NCBI RefSeq assembly: GCF_900129545.1
Contig: NZ_FQWB01000004.1
Coordinates: 248,001-312,000, forward strand
DNA: 64,000 bases
Direction: 5' to 3'
Origin: Flavobacterium fluvii
GTDB lineage: Bacteria > Bacteroidota > Bacteroidia > Flavobacteriales > Flavobacteriaceae
The position numbers and the translations under genes were made by a program. The notes under the pieces are model-generated. The model saw only the letters and a list, made by a program, of their open reading frames with translations. It searched no databases and had not been told where the DNA came from. Positions 39,280-47,661 of the stretch are shown piece after piece (the first letter of the stretch is position 1; each line of letters begins with the position of its first letter).

Positions 39280-40014
39280 ATGGAAAAAGAACATTTAATA
39301 TTCGGAATACGAGCCATTATAGAGGCTATACAAGCAGGAAAGGAAGTCGACAAAGTCTTTATACAAAAAGAAATATCCGGCGAATTGATGAAAGATTTGA
39401 TGAAAGTGATGAAACGTGCCAACGTTAACTTTTCATACGTTCCTGTCGAAAAATTGAATCGCTTGACTCCAAACAACCATCAAGGTGCCGTGGCTTCAAT
39501 TTCTCCAATAGGTTTCATTGACTTGGAACATTTAGTGGAAGCCACCGTTGAATCTGGAAAAATTCCTTTGTTTTTGATTTTGGACCAAATCTCGGATGCA
39601 CGTAATTTTGGTGCCATCATCAGAACTGCAGAATGTACTGGCGTGAACGGAATTATTGTTCAAAAAGCAGGTTCGGCTCCAGTAAATGGAGATACAGTAA
39701 AAACTTCGGCTGGTGCAGTTTTTAATGTGCCTATTTGCAAAGTGGAGCACATCAAAGATGCCATATTTTTTCTTCAAGGTTCAAGCATAAAAACAGTTGC
39801 CGCCACAGAAAAAACAGACCAAAATATTTATGATATAGCCTTGAACGAACCGGTTGCCATCATTATGGGTTCGGAAGACAGGGGAATCAACCCTTCGGTT
39901 CTTAAAATAGTGGATGAAAAAGCAAAACTTCCTATGTTTGGAACCATTGGCTCGCTCAATGTTTCCGTGGCTTGTGGCGCTTTTTTATATGAAGCGGTTA
40001 GACAGAGAAGTTAG
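39280..40014 (+). CDS. rlmB: 23S rRNA (guanosine-2'-O-)-methyltransferase, RlmB type (SpoU family)
   Basis: 244 residues. N-terminal substrate-binding domain MEKEHLIFGIRAIIEAIQAG to about 80; SPOUT knot domain with motif 1 DARNFGAIIRTAEC, motif 2 AIIMGSEDRGINPSVL and motif 3 GSLNVSVACGAFLYEAVRQR. Family knowledge: RlmB methylates G2251 of 23S rRNA in the P loop; related enzymes act on tRNA, so the exact base is inferred from overall RlmB-like length and layout. Single gene convergent with the rhomboid gene. Confidence 0.9.
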   Translation: MEKEHLIFGIRAIIEAIQAGKEVDKVFIQKEISGELMKDLMKVMKRANVNFSYVPVEKLNRLTPNNHQGAVASISPIGFIDLEHLVEATVESGKIPLFLILDQISDARNFGAIIRTAECTGVNGIIVQKAGSAPVNGDTVKTSAGAVFNVPICKVEHIKDAIFFLQGSSIKTVAATEKTDQNIYDIALNEPVAIIMGSEDRGINPSVLKIVDEKAKLPMFGTIGSLNVSVACGAFLYEAVRQRS

Positions 40015-40042
40015 ATTTTTGATTTCAGATTTCTAGAAATAT

Positions 40043-40080
40043 AAAAAATGAATTAGAGCTCCGGTTTTGATTCATTTTTT
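40043..40080. terminator. bidirectional terminator between rlmB and the rhomboid gene
   Basis: Inverted arms AAAAAATGAAT (40043-40053) and ATTCATTTTTT (40070-40080), 16-base loop, T run on either strand. It overlaps the last codons of the rhomboid gene. The stem is AT-rich, so strength is uncertain. Confidence 0.5.
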
Positions 40081-40823
40081 TCGTTTTCCACAACAGTGTA
40101 ATCTACAGAAAGATTAGAAGAATAATAAGCCTGAATTTCTTCTTCAGGTTCCATCTTTGGAAGATTTACAAAATTGCCATTTTCATCAAATCGTTGCATA
40201 AACTTGTCCCTCATCGGGTCAAAATCGGGATGCTCCCAATCGTATTTGATTATCCTCTTGTATTCCGGTGTTTTGTAAAATAGCGAAAGTGCAAAACCGG
40301 TAATAAATCCTGCCAAATGACCTTCCCAAGAAATATTCTCGTCCACTTTTGGAAAAACATACCAAATCATTCCACCGTAAACAACGACCACCGCGAGAGA
40401 CAAAGCTACCAATCGATAATACTTGGTTTGGATTCCTTTGAAAAAAATAAAACTGACCAAAACATAAATCAATCCACTGGCGCCAATATGATAATTTTCT
40501 CTGCCAATAATCCAAGTAATAAATCCCGAAAACAAGATTCCATAACCGATAACAGCATAAGTTTGCTTGGCATAAAAGAAACGCAAAGCCGCCAACAAAA
40601 TTAATAACGGAATCGAATTATTATACAAATGCTGAATATCAGCATGAATAAATGGACTAAAAACAATACCCTGCAAACCCGAAAATATTCTTGGAAGAAT
40701 TCCATTTTCATCAAAATCAAAATCATATTTGATTTGCAACCAATATACAAACCACAAGACCCACACAAAAAAAAGTGGGAGCGCAATAACGGAATTGGAA
40801 TATTTGAAATGGTTGTCGCTCAT
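40053..40823 (-). CDS. rhomboid-family intramembrane serine protease
   Basis: 256 residues. Six or so hydrophobic segments between 12 and 182. Catalytic dyad visible: Ser116 in HIGASGLIY (GxSG) and His169 in WEGHLAGFITGF. The oxyanion-side HADIQHLYNNSIPL (60-73) in the first cytoplasmic-facing helix is also conserved. A charged tail of about 70 residues follows. Family knowledge: cleaves membrane-protein transmembrane segments; substrates here unknown. Confidence 0.93.
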   Translation of the reverse strand: MSDNHFKYSNSVIALPLFFVWVLWFVYWLQIKYDFDFDENGILPRIFSGLQGIVFSPFIHADIQHLYNNSIPLLILLAALRFFYAKQTYAVIGYGILFSGFITWIIGRENYHIGASGLIYVLVSFIFFKGIQTKYYRLVALSLAVVVVYGGMIWYVFPKVDENISWEGHLAGFITGFALSLFYKTPEYKRIIKYDWEHPDFDPMRDKFMQRFDENGNFVNLPKMEPEEEIQAYYSSNLSVDYTVVENEKNESKPEL

Positions 40824-40967
40824 TGAGAATTTTGGATTAAATCAGATATCTAAATTTACGCAAAAATGTATCCAAAACTAATTTAGTGCTATTTTGTCAT
40901 ATTTAAAAAAGAAAATAGACAGTCTAAGTTTGTCATAATATCGTTAGATTTAATAGTTGCAATATCC

Positions 40968-40975
40968 TAAATTTG
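40968..40975 (+). promoter_or_regulatory. candidate -7 element of rarA
   Basis: TAAATTTG 36 bases before the rarA ATG. A second match, TAAGTTTG at 40925-40932, lies further up. Neither has a clear -33 partner at 19-21 bases. Confidence 0.35.
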
Positions 40976-41011
40976 AATGTTCAAAATTTTCGATTAAACG
41001 AATAACCAAAA

Positions 41012-42289
41012 ATGGAAGCACCACTGGCAGAACGCATACGTCCACAAAAATTAGAAGATTACATCAGTCAATCGCATTTGGTTGGACCAAACGGCTCCTT
41101 GACTCAACAAATTGCCAAAGGAATTATTCCTTCATTGATTTTTTGGGGACCGCCAGGAACCGGAAAAACAACTTTGGCACAAATCATTGCCCAAGAATCA
41201 AAACGTCCTTTTTATATTTTGAGCGCCATCAATTCGGGTGTGAAAGACATTCGTGACGTGATTGAGAAAGCCAAACAAAGCGGTGGACTTTTCACTTCAA
41301 AAAACCCGATTCTTTTCATAGACGAGATTCATCGTTTCAGCAAATCTCAACAGGATTCCTTATTGGCCGCCGTCGAAAAAGGTTGGATAACACTCATTGG
41401 CGCCACGACCGAAAACCCAAGTTTCGAAGTCATTCCCGCTTTGTTATCCCGTTGTCAGGTTTATATTTTGAATGCGTTTACCAAAGACGATTTGGAAACT
41501 TTGTTGCAGCGTGCCTTGAAAACAGACATCTATTTAGCCCGTAAAAACATCAAACTAACTGAAACAGAAGCGCTATTGAGACTTTCGGGTGGCGATGGAC
41601 GCAAACTATTAAATATTTTCGAACTGGTCGTAAACGCATCCGATGAAGATGAAATTTCAATCACGAATGACCGAGTTTTTGAACTTGTGCAACAAAATAC
41701 CGTTTTGTACGACAAAAGCGGCGAACAACATTATGATATCGTTTCGGCTTTCATAAAATCAATTCGAGGCAGTGATCCCAATGGTGCCGTCTATTGGCTT
41801 GCCAGAATGATTGAAGGTGGTGAAGACGTGAAATTCATTGCCAGAAGAATGCTGATTTTGTCAAGCGAAGACATTGGAAATGCAAATCCTACCGCTTTTA
41901 TAATGGCCAACAATACTTTTCAGGCAGTAGCCACCATCGGCTATCCCGAAAGCAGGATTATTTTGAGTCAATGTGCCATTTATTTGGCAACTTCCCCAAA
42001 AAGCAATGCTTCTTATTTGGCGATTGGAACTGCACAGCAATTAGTAAAACAAACAGGAGATTTACCAGTCCCCATCCATTTGCGCAATGCACCAACAAAA
42101 TTGATGAAGGAATTGGGCTATGGAGATGAATATAAATATTCCCACGATTATGCCAACAACTTTGCAGAGCAGGAATTTCTTCCGGACGCCATAAAAGAAA
42201 CGGTTCTTTACAATCCTGGAAACAATTCTAGAGAGAACAGCAACCGTGAATTTTTAAAGAACCGTTGGAAAGATAAGTATGGGTATTAA
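41012..42289 (+). CDS. rarA: replication-associated recombination protein A (RarA/MgsA AAA+ ATPase)
   Basis: 425 residues. LAERIRPQKLEDYISQSHLV at the start, Walker A GPPGTGKTT (about 48-56), Walker B LFIDEIHRFSK, sensor 1 IGATTENPSFEV, arginine-finger ALLSRCQVY, and the C-terminal tetramerisation domain (YWLARMIEGGEDVKFIARRM, SSEDIGNANPTA). Family knowledge: clamp-loader-like ATPase acting at stalled replication forks with SSB. Single gene; followed by the heptad repeat region. Confidence 0.95.
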   Translation: MEAPLAERIRPQKLEDYISQSHLVGPNGSLTQQIAKGIIPSLIFWGPPGTGKTTLAQIIAQESKRPFYILSAINSGVKDIRDVIEKAKQSGGLFTSKNPILFIDEIHRFSKSQQDSLLAAVEKGWITLIGATTENPSFEVIPALLSRCQVYILNAFTKDDLETLLQRALKTDIYLARKNIKLTETEALLRLSGGDGRKLLNIFELVVNASDEDEISITNDRVFELVQQNTVLYDKSGEQHYDIVSAFIKSIRGSDPNGAVYWLARMIEGGEDVKFIARRMLILSSEDIGNANPTAFIMANNTFQAVATIGYPESRIILSQCAIYLATSPKSNASYLAIGTAQQLVKQTGDLPVPIHLRNAPTKLMKELGYGDEYKYSHDYANNFAEQEFLPDAIKETVLYNPGNNSRENSNREFLKNRWKDKYGY

Positions 42290-42295
42290 ATCAGG

Positions 42296-42326
42296 TTTCA
42301 GTTAGCAGGTTTCAGTTAGCAGAATA
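42296..42326 (+). repeat. two direct copies of a 14-base unit after rarA
   Basis: CAGGTTTCAGTTAG occurs twice in a row followed by CAG, just after the rarA stop. It resembles a diverged form of the TCTGAAA-type heptads next to it read in the other direction. Confidence 0.5.
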
Positions 42327-42331
42327 TAGGT

Positions 42332-42379
42332 AAAAAAAAGATTTCAGATTAGAGGTTTAACCTTCTTAATCTGAAATCT
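42332..42379 (-). terminator. hairpin terminator of the TPR-mpl-radC operon, built partly from heptad repeat
   Basis: Arms AGATTTCAGATTA (42339-42351) and TAATCTGAAATCT (42367-42379) pair perfectly over 13 bases; the inner AGG/CCT can extend it. On the minus strand a run of eight U follows (plus-strand A at 42332-42339). The right arm lies in the first units of the tandem array. Confidence 0.55.
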
Positions 42380-42454
42380 GAAATCTGAAATCTGAAATCT
42401 GAAATCTGAAATCTGAAATCTGAAATCTGAAATCTGAAATCTGAAATCTGAAAT
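42371..42454. repeat. heptanucleotide tandem array, 12 perfect copies of CTGAAAT
   Basis: 84 bases read as exactly 12 uninterrupted CTGAAAT units. The array ends directly at the stop codon of the minus-strand gene 42455-43270. Seven-base units are not a multiple of three, but the array is outside coding sequence, so copy changes would only affect the 3' untranslated region. Confidence 0.95.
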
Positions 42455-43270
42455 CTAAAACTTAACGTCTATTTTTTCCGAAATCAATTTATCCCCTTGA
42501 TAATATTCGAAAAACCATTGGTTGTCTTTGGAAACCAAAGCACCTTGAACATCTCCTTTTTTAGCCATATAACTGGCTGGATTGGACGTCTTATACACTT
42601 TCATGACTACTTTTGGCTCACTGTCGATTAATTGATACCCATACGAAGTGGGTTGTGCATACAACATACCTGCACTCGTATTTCCAGAAGTTTTAGGTTC
42701 GCTTGCCTCATTTTTGGAAGCCACAACCGGAACAGCCACGGCAGGAATCACTGCCACTGGAGCGGCAACTGAAGGAGCAGGAGTAGTCGCAGGATCCACG
42801 GGAGCATATACAACTGGAGCAGCTGTTTTTGAGCTAACATTAATTCCCCCATTGTATTTGTAATTCAAAGCATACACTGATTTAAAAGCCTCGTTCAATG
42901 CTTCTGTATAAGTTGCTTCAAATTCTTTTTCCCTGCTTTTTCCAATAGCCGACTGGAAAATGATTTTATTATTGCAATCTCTAAAAGTGATGTACAGTTT
43001 GGTAATCAAAAAAGCATTTTCTTTTTTCACGTCTAAATACAACAGACTGCATCTATCGTTGAATTCAACGGGAATTTGTTCATTATTGTAAAAAGATTGA
43101 ATCCCTGCTTTTGTCAAATTGAATTTTGTCAATGTCTGGAGTCGATACTGATTTTCGGATTTTTGCAAATCATATCTCATTGGAATAATCACCCCTTTAT
43201 AATCATTAACCGTTTGCGAAAAACCGTAGCTCGCAATAAACAACATCAGGAATAGGATTCTAGTTTTCAT
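42455..43270 (-). CDS. secreted protein of unknown function with Ala/Pro/Val-rich linker
   Basis: 271 residues. Signal peptide 1-18 (ends SYGFSQ). Residues about 20-140 form a conserved-looking domain: VIIPMRYDLQKSENQYRLQT, NLTKAGIQSFYNNE, CSLLYLDVKKENAFLITKLY, IGKSREKEFEATYTEALNEA. Then an Ala/Pro/Val-rich low-complexity linker (about 145-185) and a 70-residue C-terminal part (GYQLIDSEPKVVMKVYKTS, KGDVQGALVSKDNQWFFEYY). It looks like a periplasmic protein, perhaps envelope-associated. No family recognised. Last gene of a five-gene operon, three bases after the HAD gene. Confidence 0.7.
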   Translation of the reverse strand: MKTRILFLMLFIASYGFSQTVNDYKGVIIPMRYDLQKSENQYRLQTLTKFNLTKAGIQSFYNNEQIPVEFNDRCSLLYLDVKKENAFLITKLYITFRDCNNKIIFQSAIGKSREKEFEATYTEALNEAFKSVYALNYKYNGGINVSSKTAAPVVYAPVDPATTPAPSVAAPVAVIPAVAVPVVASKNEASEPKTSGNTSAGMLYAQPTSYGYQLIDSEPKVVMKVYKTSNPASYMAKKGDVQGALVSKDNQWFFEYYQGDKLISEKIDVKF

Positions 43271-43273
43271 GTT

Positions 43274-43969
43274 TTATAAATATTTTTTTAATTCTAATAA
43301 ATGGTTCACTTGTTTTATATTTTCCGTCACAAATATATTGTTTTCATTGAAGAAAATGGCATCCAAACCAGCATCTAAAGCTCCTTGAACATCGGCTTCA
43401 ATACAATCCCCTATCATGATGCTGTTTTCTTTTTTGGCTTTGGCCAAATTCAAGGCAAAGTCAAAAATGAGGGAATTTGGTTTTTTCACGCCCACCATTT
43501 CCGAATTGGTGACAGTTTTGAAATAAGGCGTAATGTACGAATTATTCAATTTATTTTCCTGAACTTCAGCAAAACCATTGGTAATTATATGCAAATTATA
43601 TTTAGTCTTCAAATAATCCAATATTTCAATTGTTCCTTCATACAAATGATTGAATTTTGGCAAATAATGAATGTATTGTTGCGACAAAAACACAATTGAA
43701 TCGTCGTCAATATCAAATTTCAGCAAATCAAAAGTATCTTTCAATCTACCAAAACGAAGTTCTTTTTGGTTTATTTCGTCTTTACGATACCTTTCCCAAT
43801 ATTCCCTGTTCATGGGGATGTAAATTGGAAGAAACTCGGACATCTCGATATCTAAATTTTGAATTTTAAAAACCGTTTCAAATGCAAGAGCAGAATTCTT
43901 TTCGAAATCCCAAAGCGTGTGGTCCAAATCAAAAAAGACGTCCGTTATATGTGTATTCGTTGTTTTCAT
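43274..43969 (-). CDS. HAD-family hydrolase, YjjG-type nucleotidase
   Basis: 231 residues. HAD motif I DLDHTLWDF with nucleophile Asp14 and acid Asp16 in FFDLDHT; motif II ITNGF; motif III Lys in GVKKPNSLIFDFAL; motif IV IMIGDCIEADVQGALDAGLD. The helical cap and the DHTLWDFEKNS motif are typical of the YjjG group, which removes phosphate from non-canonical pyrimidine nucleotides (house-cleaning). Exact substrate is inferred. Three-base gaps on either side within the operon. Confidence 0.88.
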   Translation of the reverse strand: MKTTNTHITDVFFDLDHTLWDFEKNSALAFETVFKIQNLDIEMSEFLPIYIPMNREYWERYRKDEINQKELRFGRLKDTFDLLKFDIDDDSIVFLSQQYIHYLPKFNHLYEGTIEILDYLKTKYNLHIITNGFAEVQENKLNNSYITPYFKTVTNSEMVGVKKPNSLIFDFALNLAKAKKENSIMIGDCIEADVQGALDAGLDAIFFNENNIFVTENIKQVNHLLELKKYL

Positions 43970-43972
43970 TTC

Positions 43973-44665
43973 TTAAAAAATCCCTTCGTCATTAAAACTG
44001 TAATAGCCATTCTCGGCAACAATAACGTGATCCAAAACCTGGATATCCAAATTCTGGCCTGCCGCTTTCAACTTTCGAGTAATTTGTTTATCGGCATCGC
44101 TGGGAGTCAAAGTTCCCGAAGGATGATTGTGACACAAAATCAAAGCTGTTGCTCCCAATTCGAGAGCGGCTTTAAAAACCAAACGCACATCGATCAAAGT
44201 TCCCGTGATTCCACCTTTGCCCTGTTGTGACTTCGAAAGCACTTTGTTCGAATTGTTCAAATACAAAACCCAAAATTCTTCGTGTGGCAATTCGCCAATG
44301 ATGGGCTGCATCAACTCGAAAATCATTTTACTGGACGTGATTTTCTTCAATTCCACCGCATCTTCTGCCCTTCTCCTTCTTCCCAATTCCATTGCAGCCA
44401 TAATCGAAATGGCTTTCGCCTCGCCTATCCCTTTGAAGTTCATCAATTGTGAAAGAGTCAATTTCCCCAAGGCATTCAAATTATTGTCGACACTCGCCAA
44501 AATCCTTTTGCTCAATCCCACCGCCGATTCGTTTCTGCTTCCAGAACCAATCAAAATGGCAATCAATTCAGCATCGCTCAAAGCACTTTTGCCTTTCAGC
44601 ATCAGCTTTTCGCGAGGTTTGTCGTCTTCGGACCAATTCGTTATCGGGAAATTATTTTCTTCCAT
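43973..44665 (-). CDS. radC: RadC-family JAB/MPN-domain protein
   Basis: 230 residues from ATG at 44665; a TTG two codons earlier is possible but less likely. N-terminal UPF0758/helix-hairpin-helix region (KPREKLMLKGKSALSDAELI, LMNFKGIGEAKAISIMAAM) and a C-terminal MPN+ metalloprotease-like domain with CHNHPSGTLTPSDADK as the metal-binding motif. Named for a historical DNA repair link that was later withdrawn; its true function is unsettled. Lies seven bases after mpl. Confidence 0.93.
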   Translation of the reverse strand: MEENNFPITNWSEDDKPREKLMLKGKSALSDAELIAILIGSGSRNESAVGLSKRILASVDNNLNALGKLTLSQLMNFKGIGEAKAISIMAAMELGRRRRAEDAVELKKITSSKMIFELMQPIIGELPHEEFWVLYLNNSNKVLSKSQQGKGGITGTLIDVRLVFKAALELGATALILCHNHPSGTLTPSDADKQITRKLKAAGQNLDIQVLDHVIVAENGYYSFNDEGIF

Positions 44666-44672
44666 TATCAAG

Positions 44673-46028
44673 TTATTCTATCAAGCCTTTCACCTCGTCA
44701 AAATTCAACCCTCCATAATTCCCTGAACTCATCAACAACAAAGCGGAATTCTCCAGATTTTGGTTGAACAAGAACGTTTTAAATTCTGCAGGATTGGTAT
44801 AAATAATCAAATCTTTTCTATTGAAAGCGTTGGCGATTTGCTCGTAAGTCACTTCTTCCAATTGCTTGATTTTTACCGCATCCGGCGAATAAAAAACCAC
44901 CGCAACATCGGCATATTCCAATGCCCCTTCGTATTCTTTCAGGAACTCGGCATTCAAACTGCTGTAAGTGTGCAATTCCAAGCAAGCCACCAAAGTTCGG
45001 TTTGGATATTGTTCCTTCACGGCTTTTGTGGTTGCAGCCACTTTACTTGGTGAATGGGCAAAATCTTTGTAAGCTACTTTTCCTTTTCCTTCGGCAATTT
45101 TTTCCAATCGTTTCGAAGCTCCTTTGAAACTGGCAATCGCTTCATAAAAATCGGCTTCGTCAACACCCATATTCTGGCAAATCCATTTGGCCCCTGCCAA
45201 ATTATTCAAATTATGCGCTCCAAAAACCTCGATCGGCATTGCTCCTTCCGGTGTTTCCAAAAGCGTAACCCCATCTTTCACTTCGTATTTTGGTGTTGTG
45301 TAAGGAATTTTTCGAATTGGATTTGTGGCCGCTTCGGCAACACGTTTTACTTCCAGATCTTCTTCATTATACACCAAGATTCCACCATTGGTAATTTTGG
45401 CAATAAAAGTTTCAAACTGTTCCACATAGAAATCATAAGTTGGAAAAACATTGATGTGATCCCAAGCGATTCCTGAAATCAGTGCAATATTCGGCTGATA
45501 CAAATGGAATTTTGGTCTTCTGTCTATTGGCGAAGACAAATATTCGTCGCCTTCAAGAACAATAAAATCATTCTCTTCGGTAAGATGAACCATCGTGTCA
45601 AAACCTTCCAATTGTGCGCCAACCATATAATCGACTTCGATATTGTGGTAATGCATCACGTGCAAAATCATCGAAGTAATGGTCGTTTTTCCGTGTGAAC
45701 CACCAATAACGACGCGGGTTTTGTTTTTGGATTGTTCGTACAAGAATTCTGGATACGAATAGATTTTCAATCCCAATTCTTGTGCTTTCAACAATTCCGG
45801 ATTATCGGCTTTGGCGTGCATTCCGAGAATTACTGCCTCAATATCTTTGGTTATTTTTTCTGGAAACCAACCCATTTCTGCCGGCAAAATTCCTTTTTTC
45901 TCCAAACGCGTTTTCGACGGTTCAAAAATAGCATCATCGCTACCTGTAACCTGATATCCTTTGTTGTGTAAAGCCAAAGCCAAGTTGTGCATCGCACTTC
46001 CGCCAATGGCGATAAAATGAGTTCTCAT
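44673..46028 (-). CDS. mpl: UDP-N-acetylmuramate:tripeptide ligase (Mpl-type Mur ligase)
   Basis: 451 residues. N-terminal Rossmann domain FIAIGGSAMHNLALALHNKG, ATP-binding P-loop in VIGGSHGKTTITSM (about 107-120), central ligase residues EGDEYLSSP and SGIAWDHINVFPTY, C-terminal DFAHSPSKVAATTKAV. Among Mur ligases the AMHNLA N-terminus and HSPSK motif point to Mpl, which reattaches L-Ala-gamma-D-Glu-mDAP to UDP-MurNAc for wall recycling, rather than MurC. Start ATG at 46028, four bases after the TPR gene. Confidence 0.9.
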   Translation of the reverse strand: MRTHFIAIGGSAMHNLALALHNKGYQVTGSDDAIFEPSKTRLEKKGILPAEMGWFPEKITKDIEAVILGMHAKADNPELLKAQELGLKIYSYPEFLYEQSKNKTRVVIGGSHGKTTITSMILHVMHYHNIEVDYMVGAQLEGFDTMVHLTEENDFIVLEGDEYLSSPIDRRPKFHLYQPNIALISGIAWDHINVFPTYDFYVEQFETFIAKITNGGILVYNEEDLEVKRVAEAATNPIRKIPYTTPKYEVKDGVTLLETPEGAMPIEVFGAHNLNNLAGAKWICQNMGVDEADFYEAIASFKGASKRLEKIAEGKGKVAYKDFAHSPSKVAATTKAVKEQYPNRTLVACLELHTYSSLNAEFLKEYEGALEYADVAVVFYSPDAVKIKQLEEVTYEQIANAFNRKDLIIYTNPAEFKTFLFNQNLENSALLLMSSGNYGGLNFDEVKGLIE

Positions 46029-46032
46029 ATTT

Positions 46033-46695
46033 TTAATTCTTTTTTACAGATTTTTTCATCTTGTTTTTATGCAAATTGTCCAGCATTTGCCCGCCCACTT
46101 TTGTGCTTCCTGCGGCAATTGCTTTTTTATATTGTTGTTCAGCAGCGGAATATCTTTTGAAATATTCGTCGATTTGACCTCTTGACAAATAACCGTCAAC
46201 AGGCGACAATTTAAGCAATTCATTCGAATATTTGATGGCTTTGGACTCGCTTCCGCCAACAATTCCAGGCAGTTGAATATAAATCATCACTAATGCCCAG
46301 CGTGCTTCGATATGTTTTGGGTTTAATTCTATTGCTTTTTCGAAAGATTCCTTCACTTCGCCAATCATTCCGAGGGCTGCAAATTTATTGGATTCTTTGG
46401 CTTTCATCCCAAGTACGCCACCATATTTGTAATAATAATTGGCTTCGGAGGGTTTCAATTGTTTCAACTTTTGGTAATACACCATGGCTTTGTCCCAAGA
46501 TTTTTGATGACCCGCAATGTCTCCCAAATATTCCATCGTTTTTAAATGGGAAGGATTTTCTTTTAAAAAACTTTCGAAAATAGGTCTCGCAAGGGCGTAT
46601 TTCCCGGCTTCGAATAATTTTTCGGCCTTTCCATAATCGGATTGTGACCAAACCATCAACGGAAATAACAAAAGGAAAGATAAAAATTGTTTCAT
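46033..46695 (-). CDS. periplasmic TPR-repeat protein
   Basis: 220 residues. Signal peptide MKQFLSFLLLFPLMVWSQ (1-18). Several TPR units: YGKAEKLFEAGKYALARPIF, TMEYLGDIAGHQKSWDKAMV, VKESFEKAIELNPKHIEARW, YSAAEQQYKKAIAAGSTKVG; the segment between residues 75 and 180 matches the pattern of proteins that list AMVYYQKLKQLKP. Basic C-terminus. Scaffold-like role by inference; being first in an operon with mpl suggests an envelope function. Its promoter is only a few bases before the ATG. Confidence 0.82.
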   Translation of the reverse strand: MKQFLSFLLLFPLMVWSQSDYGKAEKLFEAGKYALARPIFESFLKENPSHLKTMEYLGDIAGHQKSWDKAMVYYQKLKQLKPSEANYYYKYGGVLGMKAKESNKFAALGMIGEVKESFEKAIELNPKHIEARWALVMIYIQLPGIVGGSESKAIKYSNELLKLSPVDGYLSRGQIDEYFKRYSAAEQQYKKAIAAGSTKVGGQMLDNLHKNKMKKSVKKN

Positions 46696-46699
46696 TGTT

Positions 46700-46707
46700 C
46701 AAAAATA
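46700..46707 (-). promoter_or_regulatory. -7 promoter element of the TPR-mpl-radC operon, at the start codon
   Basis: TATTTTTG on the minus strand, four bases before the ATG at 46695. If used, the transcript would start on or near the ATG (leaderless). No -33 TTG is evident at 19-21 bases. Confidence 0.4.
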
Positions 46708-46817
46708 AGGAAATTTATAAAAGGAGAGAGAGATTTTTTAGCATAAAAACAAGCACAATCTTAACACAAAACAAACATTATCCTAACATTCTCCTCCTAC
46801 TTTCGTAAAAACTTTTT

Positions 46818-47633
46818 ATGAAAAGAAAACGAAAAATACCTTTGGTGGTTTTAAGCGATGTACATCTTGGCACTTATGGCTGCCACGCCAAAGAATTACT
46901 GCAATACTTAAAATCAATCCATCCTCAAACCTTGGTTTTAAACGGCGACATAATTGACATGTGGAGCTTTAGCAAACGCTATTTTCCGGTTGCCCACATG
47001 GAGGTGTTGCGCTACATCATAAAAATGTCCAATTTGGGAACCCGTGTGGTTTACATTACCGGAAATCACGACGAAGCCTTGCGAAAATATTCCGATTTTA
47101 TTTTAGGAAATCTGGAATTGGTCGATAAGCTAATCTTGGATTTGGACGGAAAGAAAACCTGGATTTTCCACGGAGACGTGTTTGATTCTTCCACAAAAGG
47201 GTATGCCAAAATATTGGCGAAATTGGGTGGAAAAGGATACGATTTATTGATTTTGATCAACAGTTTGGTCAATTGGGCTTTGGTCGCTTGCGGAAGAGAG
47301 AAGCGAAGTTTTTCCAAAACAATCAAAAATAGCGTAAAGAAAGCCGTTTCCTTTATCTCCAATTTTGAAACTACTGCTGCGGAAATCGCCATCGAAAAAA
47401 AATACAGCTATGTGGTTTGCGGACACATCCATATGCCACAAATGAAAGAAGTTCAAAACGAACAAGGAAAAGTCTTGTATTTAAACAGTGGCGATTGGGT
47501 TGAAAACCTCACCGCATTGGAATACAAGAAAGAAAAATGGAAGATTTATCAATATGACAAATCTCATTATTTGAATCAAGAAAATAAAGACGATGCTATT
47601 GTTAATGACATTATTGCCAAAATTTTATCTTAA
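46818..47633 (+). CDS. LpxH-like UDP-2,3-diacylglucosamine diphosphatase family metallophosphoesterase
   Basis: 271 residues. Calcineurin-like phosphoesterase motifs in order: Asp14-x-His16 in VVLSDVHLG, Asp44 in LNGDIIDMWS, Asn83-His84 in ITGNHDEA, WIFHGDVFDSS, and GHIHMPQM. GNHDE with the DMW motif resembles LpxH/UDP-2,3-diacylglucosamine hydrolases, which make lipid X in lipid A synthesis, but the longer C-terminal half and position beside a glycosyltransferase also fit the wider LpxH-like group acting on other phospholipid or lipid-linked substrates. Nearly matching -7 element TACTTTCG 13 bases upstream. Cytoplasmic or membrane-peripheral. Confidence 0.82.
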   Translation: MKRKRKIPLVVLSDVHLGTYGCHAKELLQYLKSIHPQTLVLNGDIIDMWSFSKRYFPVAHMEVLRYIIKMSNLGTRVVYITGNHDEALRKYSDFILGNLELVDKLILDLDGKKTWIFHGDVFDSSTKGYAKILAKLGGKGYDLLILINSLVNWALVACGREKRSFSKTIKNSVKKAVSFISNFETTAAEIAIEKKYSYVVCGHIHMPQMKEVQNEQGKVLYLNSGDWVENLTALEYKKEKWKIYQYDKSHYLNQENKDDAIVNDIIAKILS

Positions 47634-47661
47634 AAATTCCTTCAATTAATCACCAAACCAA

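Noticed and set aside
42371..42454. CRISPR array
   Set aside because: The unit is seven bases without spacers; it is a simple tandem repeat.
45054..45476. 140-residue plus-strand frame
   Set aside because: Antisense to mpl, Phe/Ile-rich shadow.
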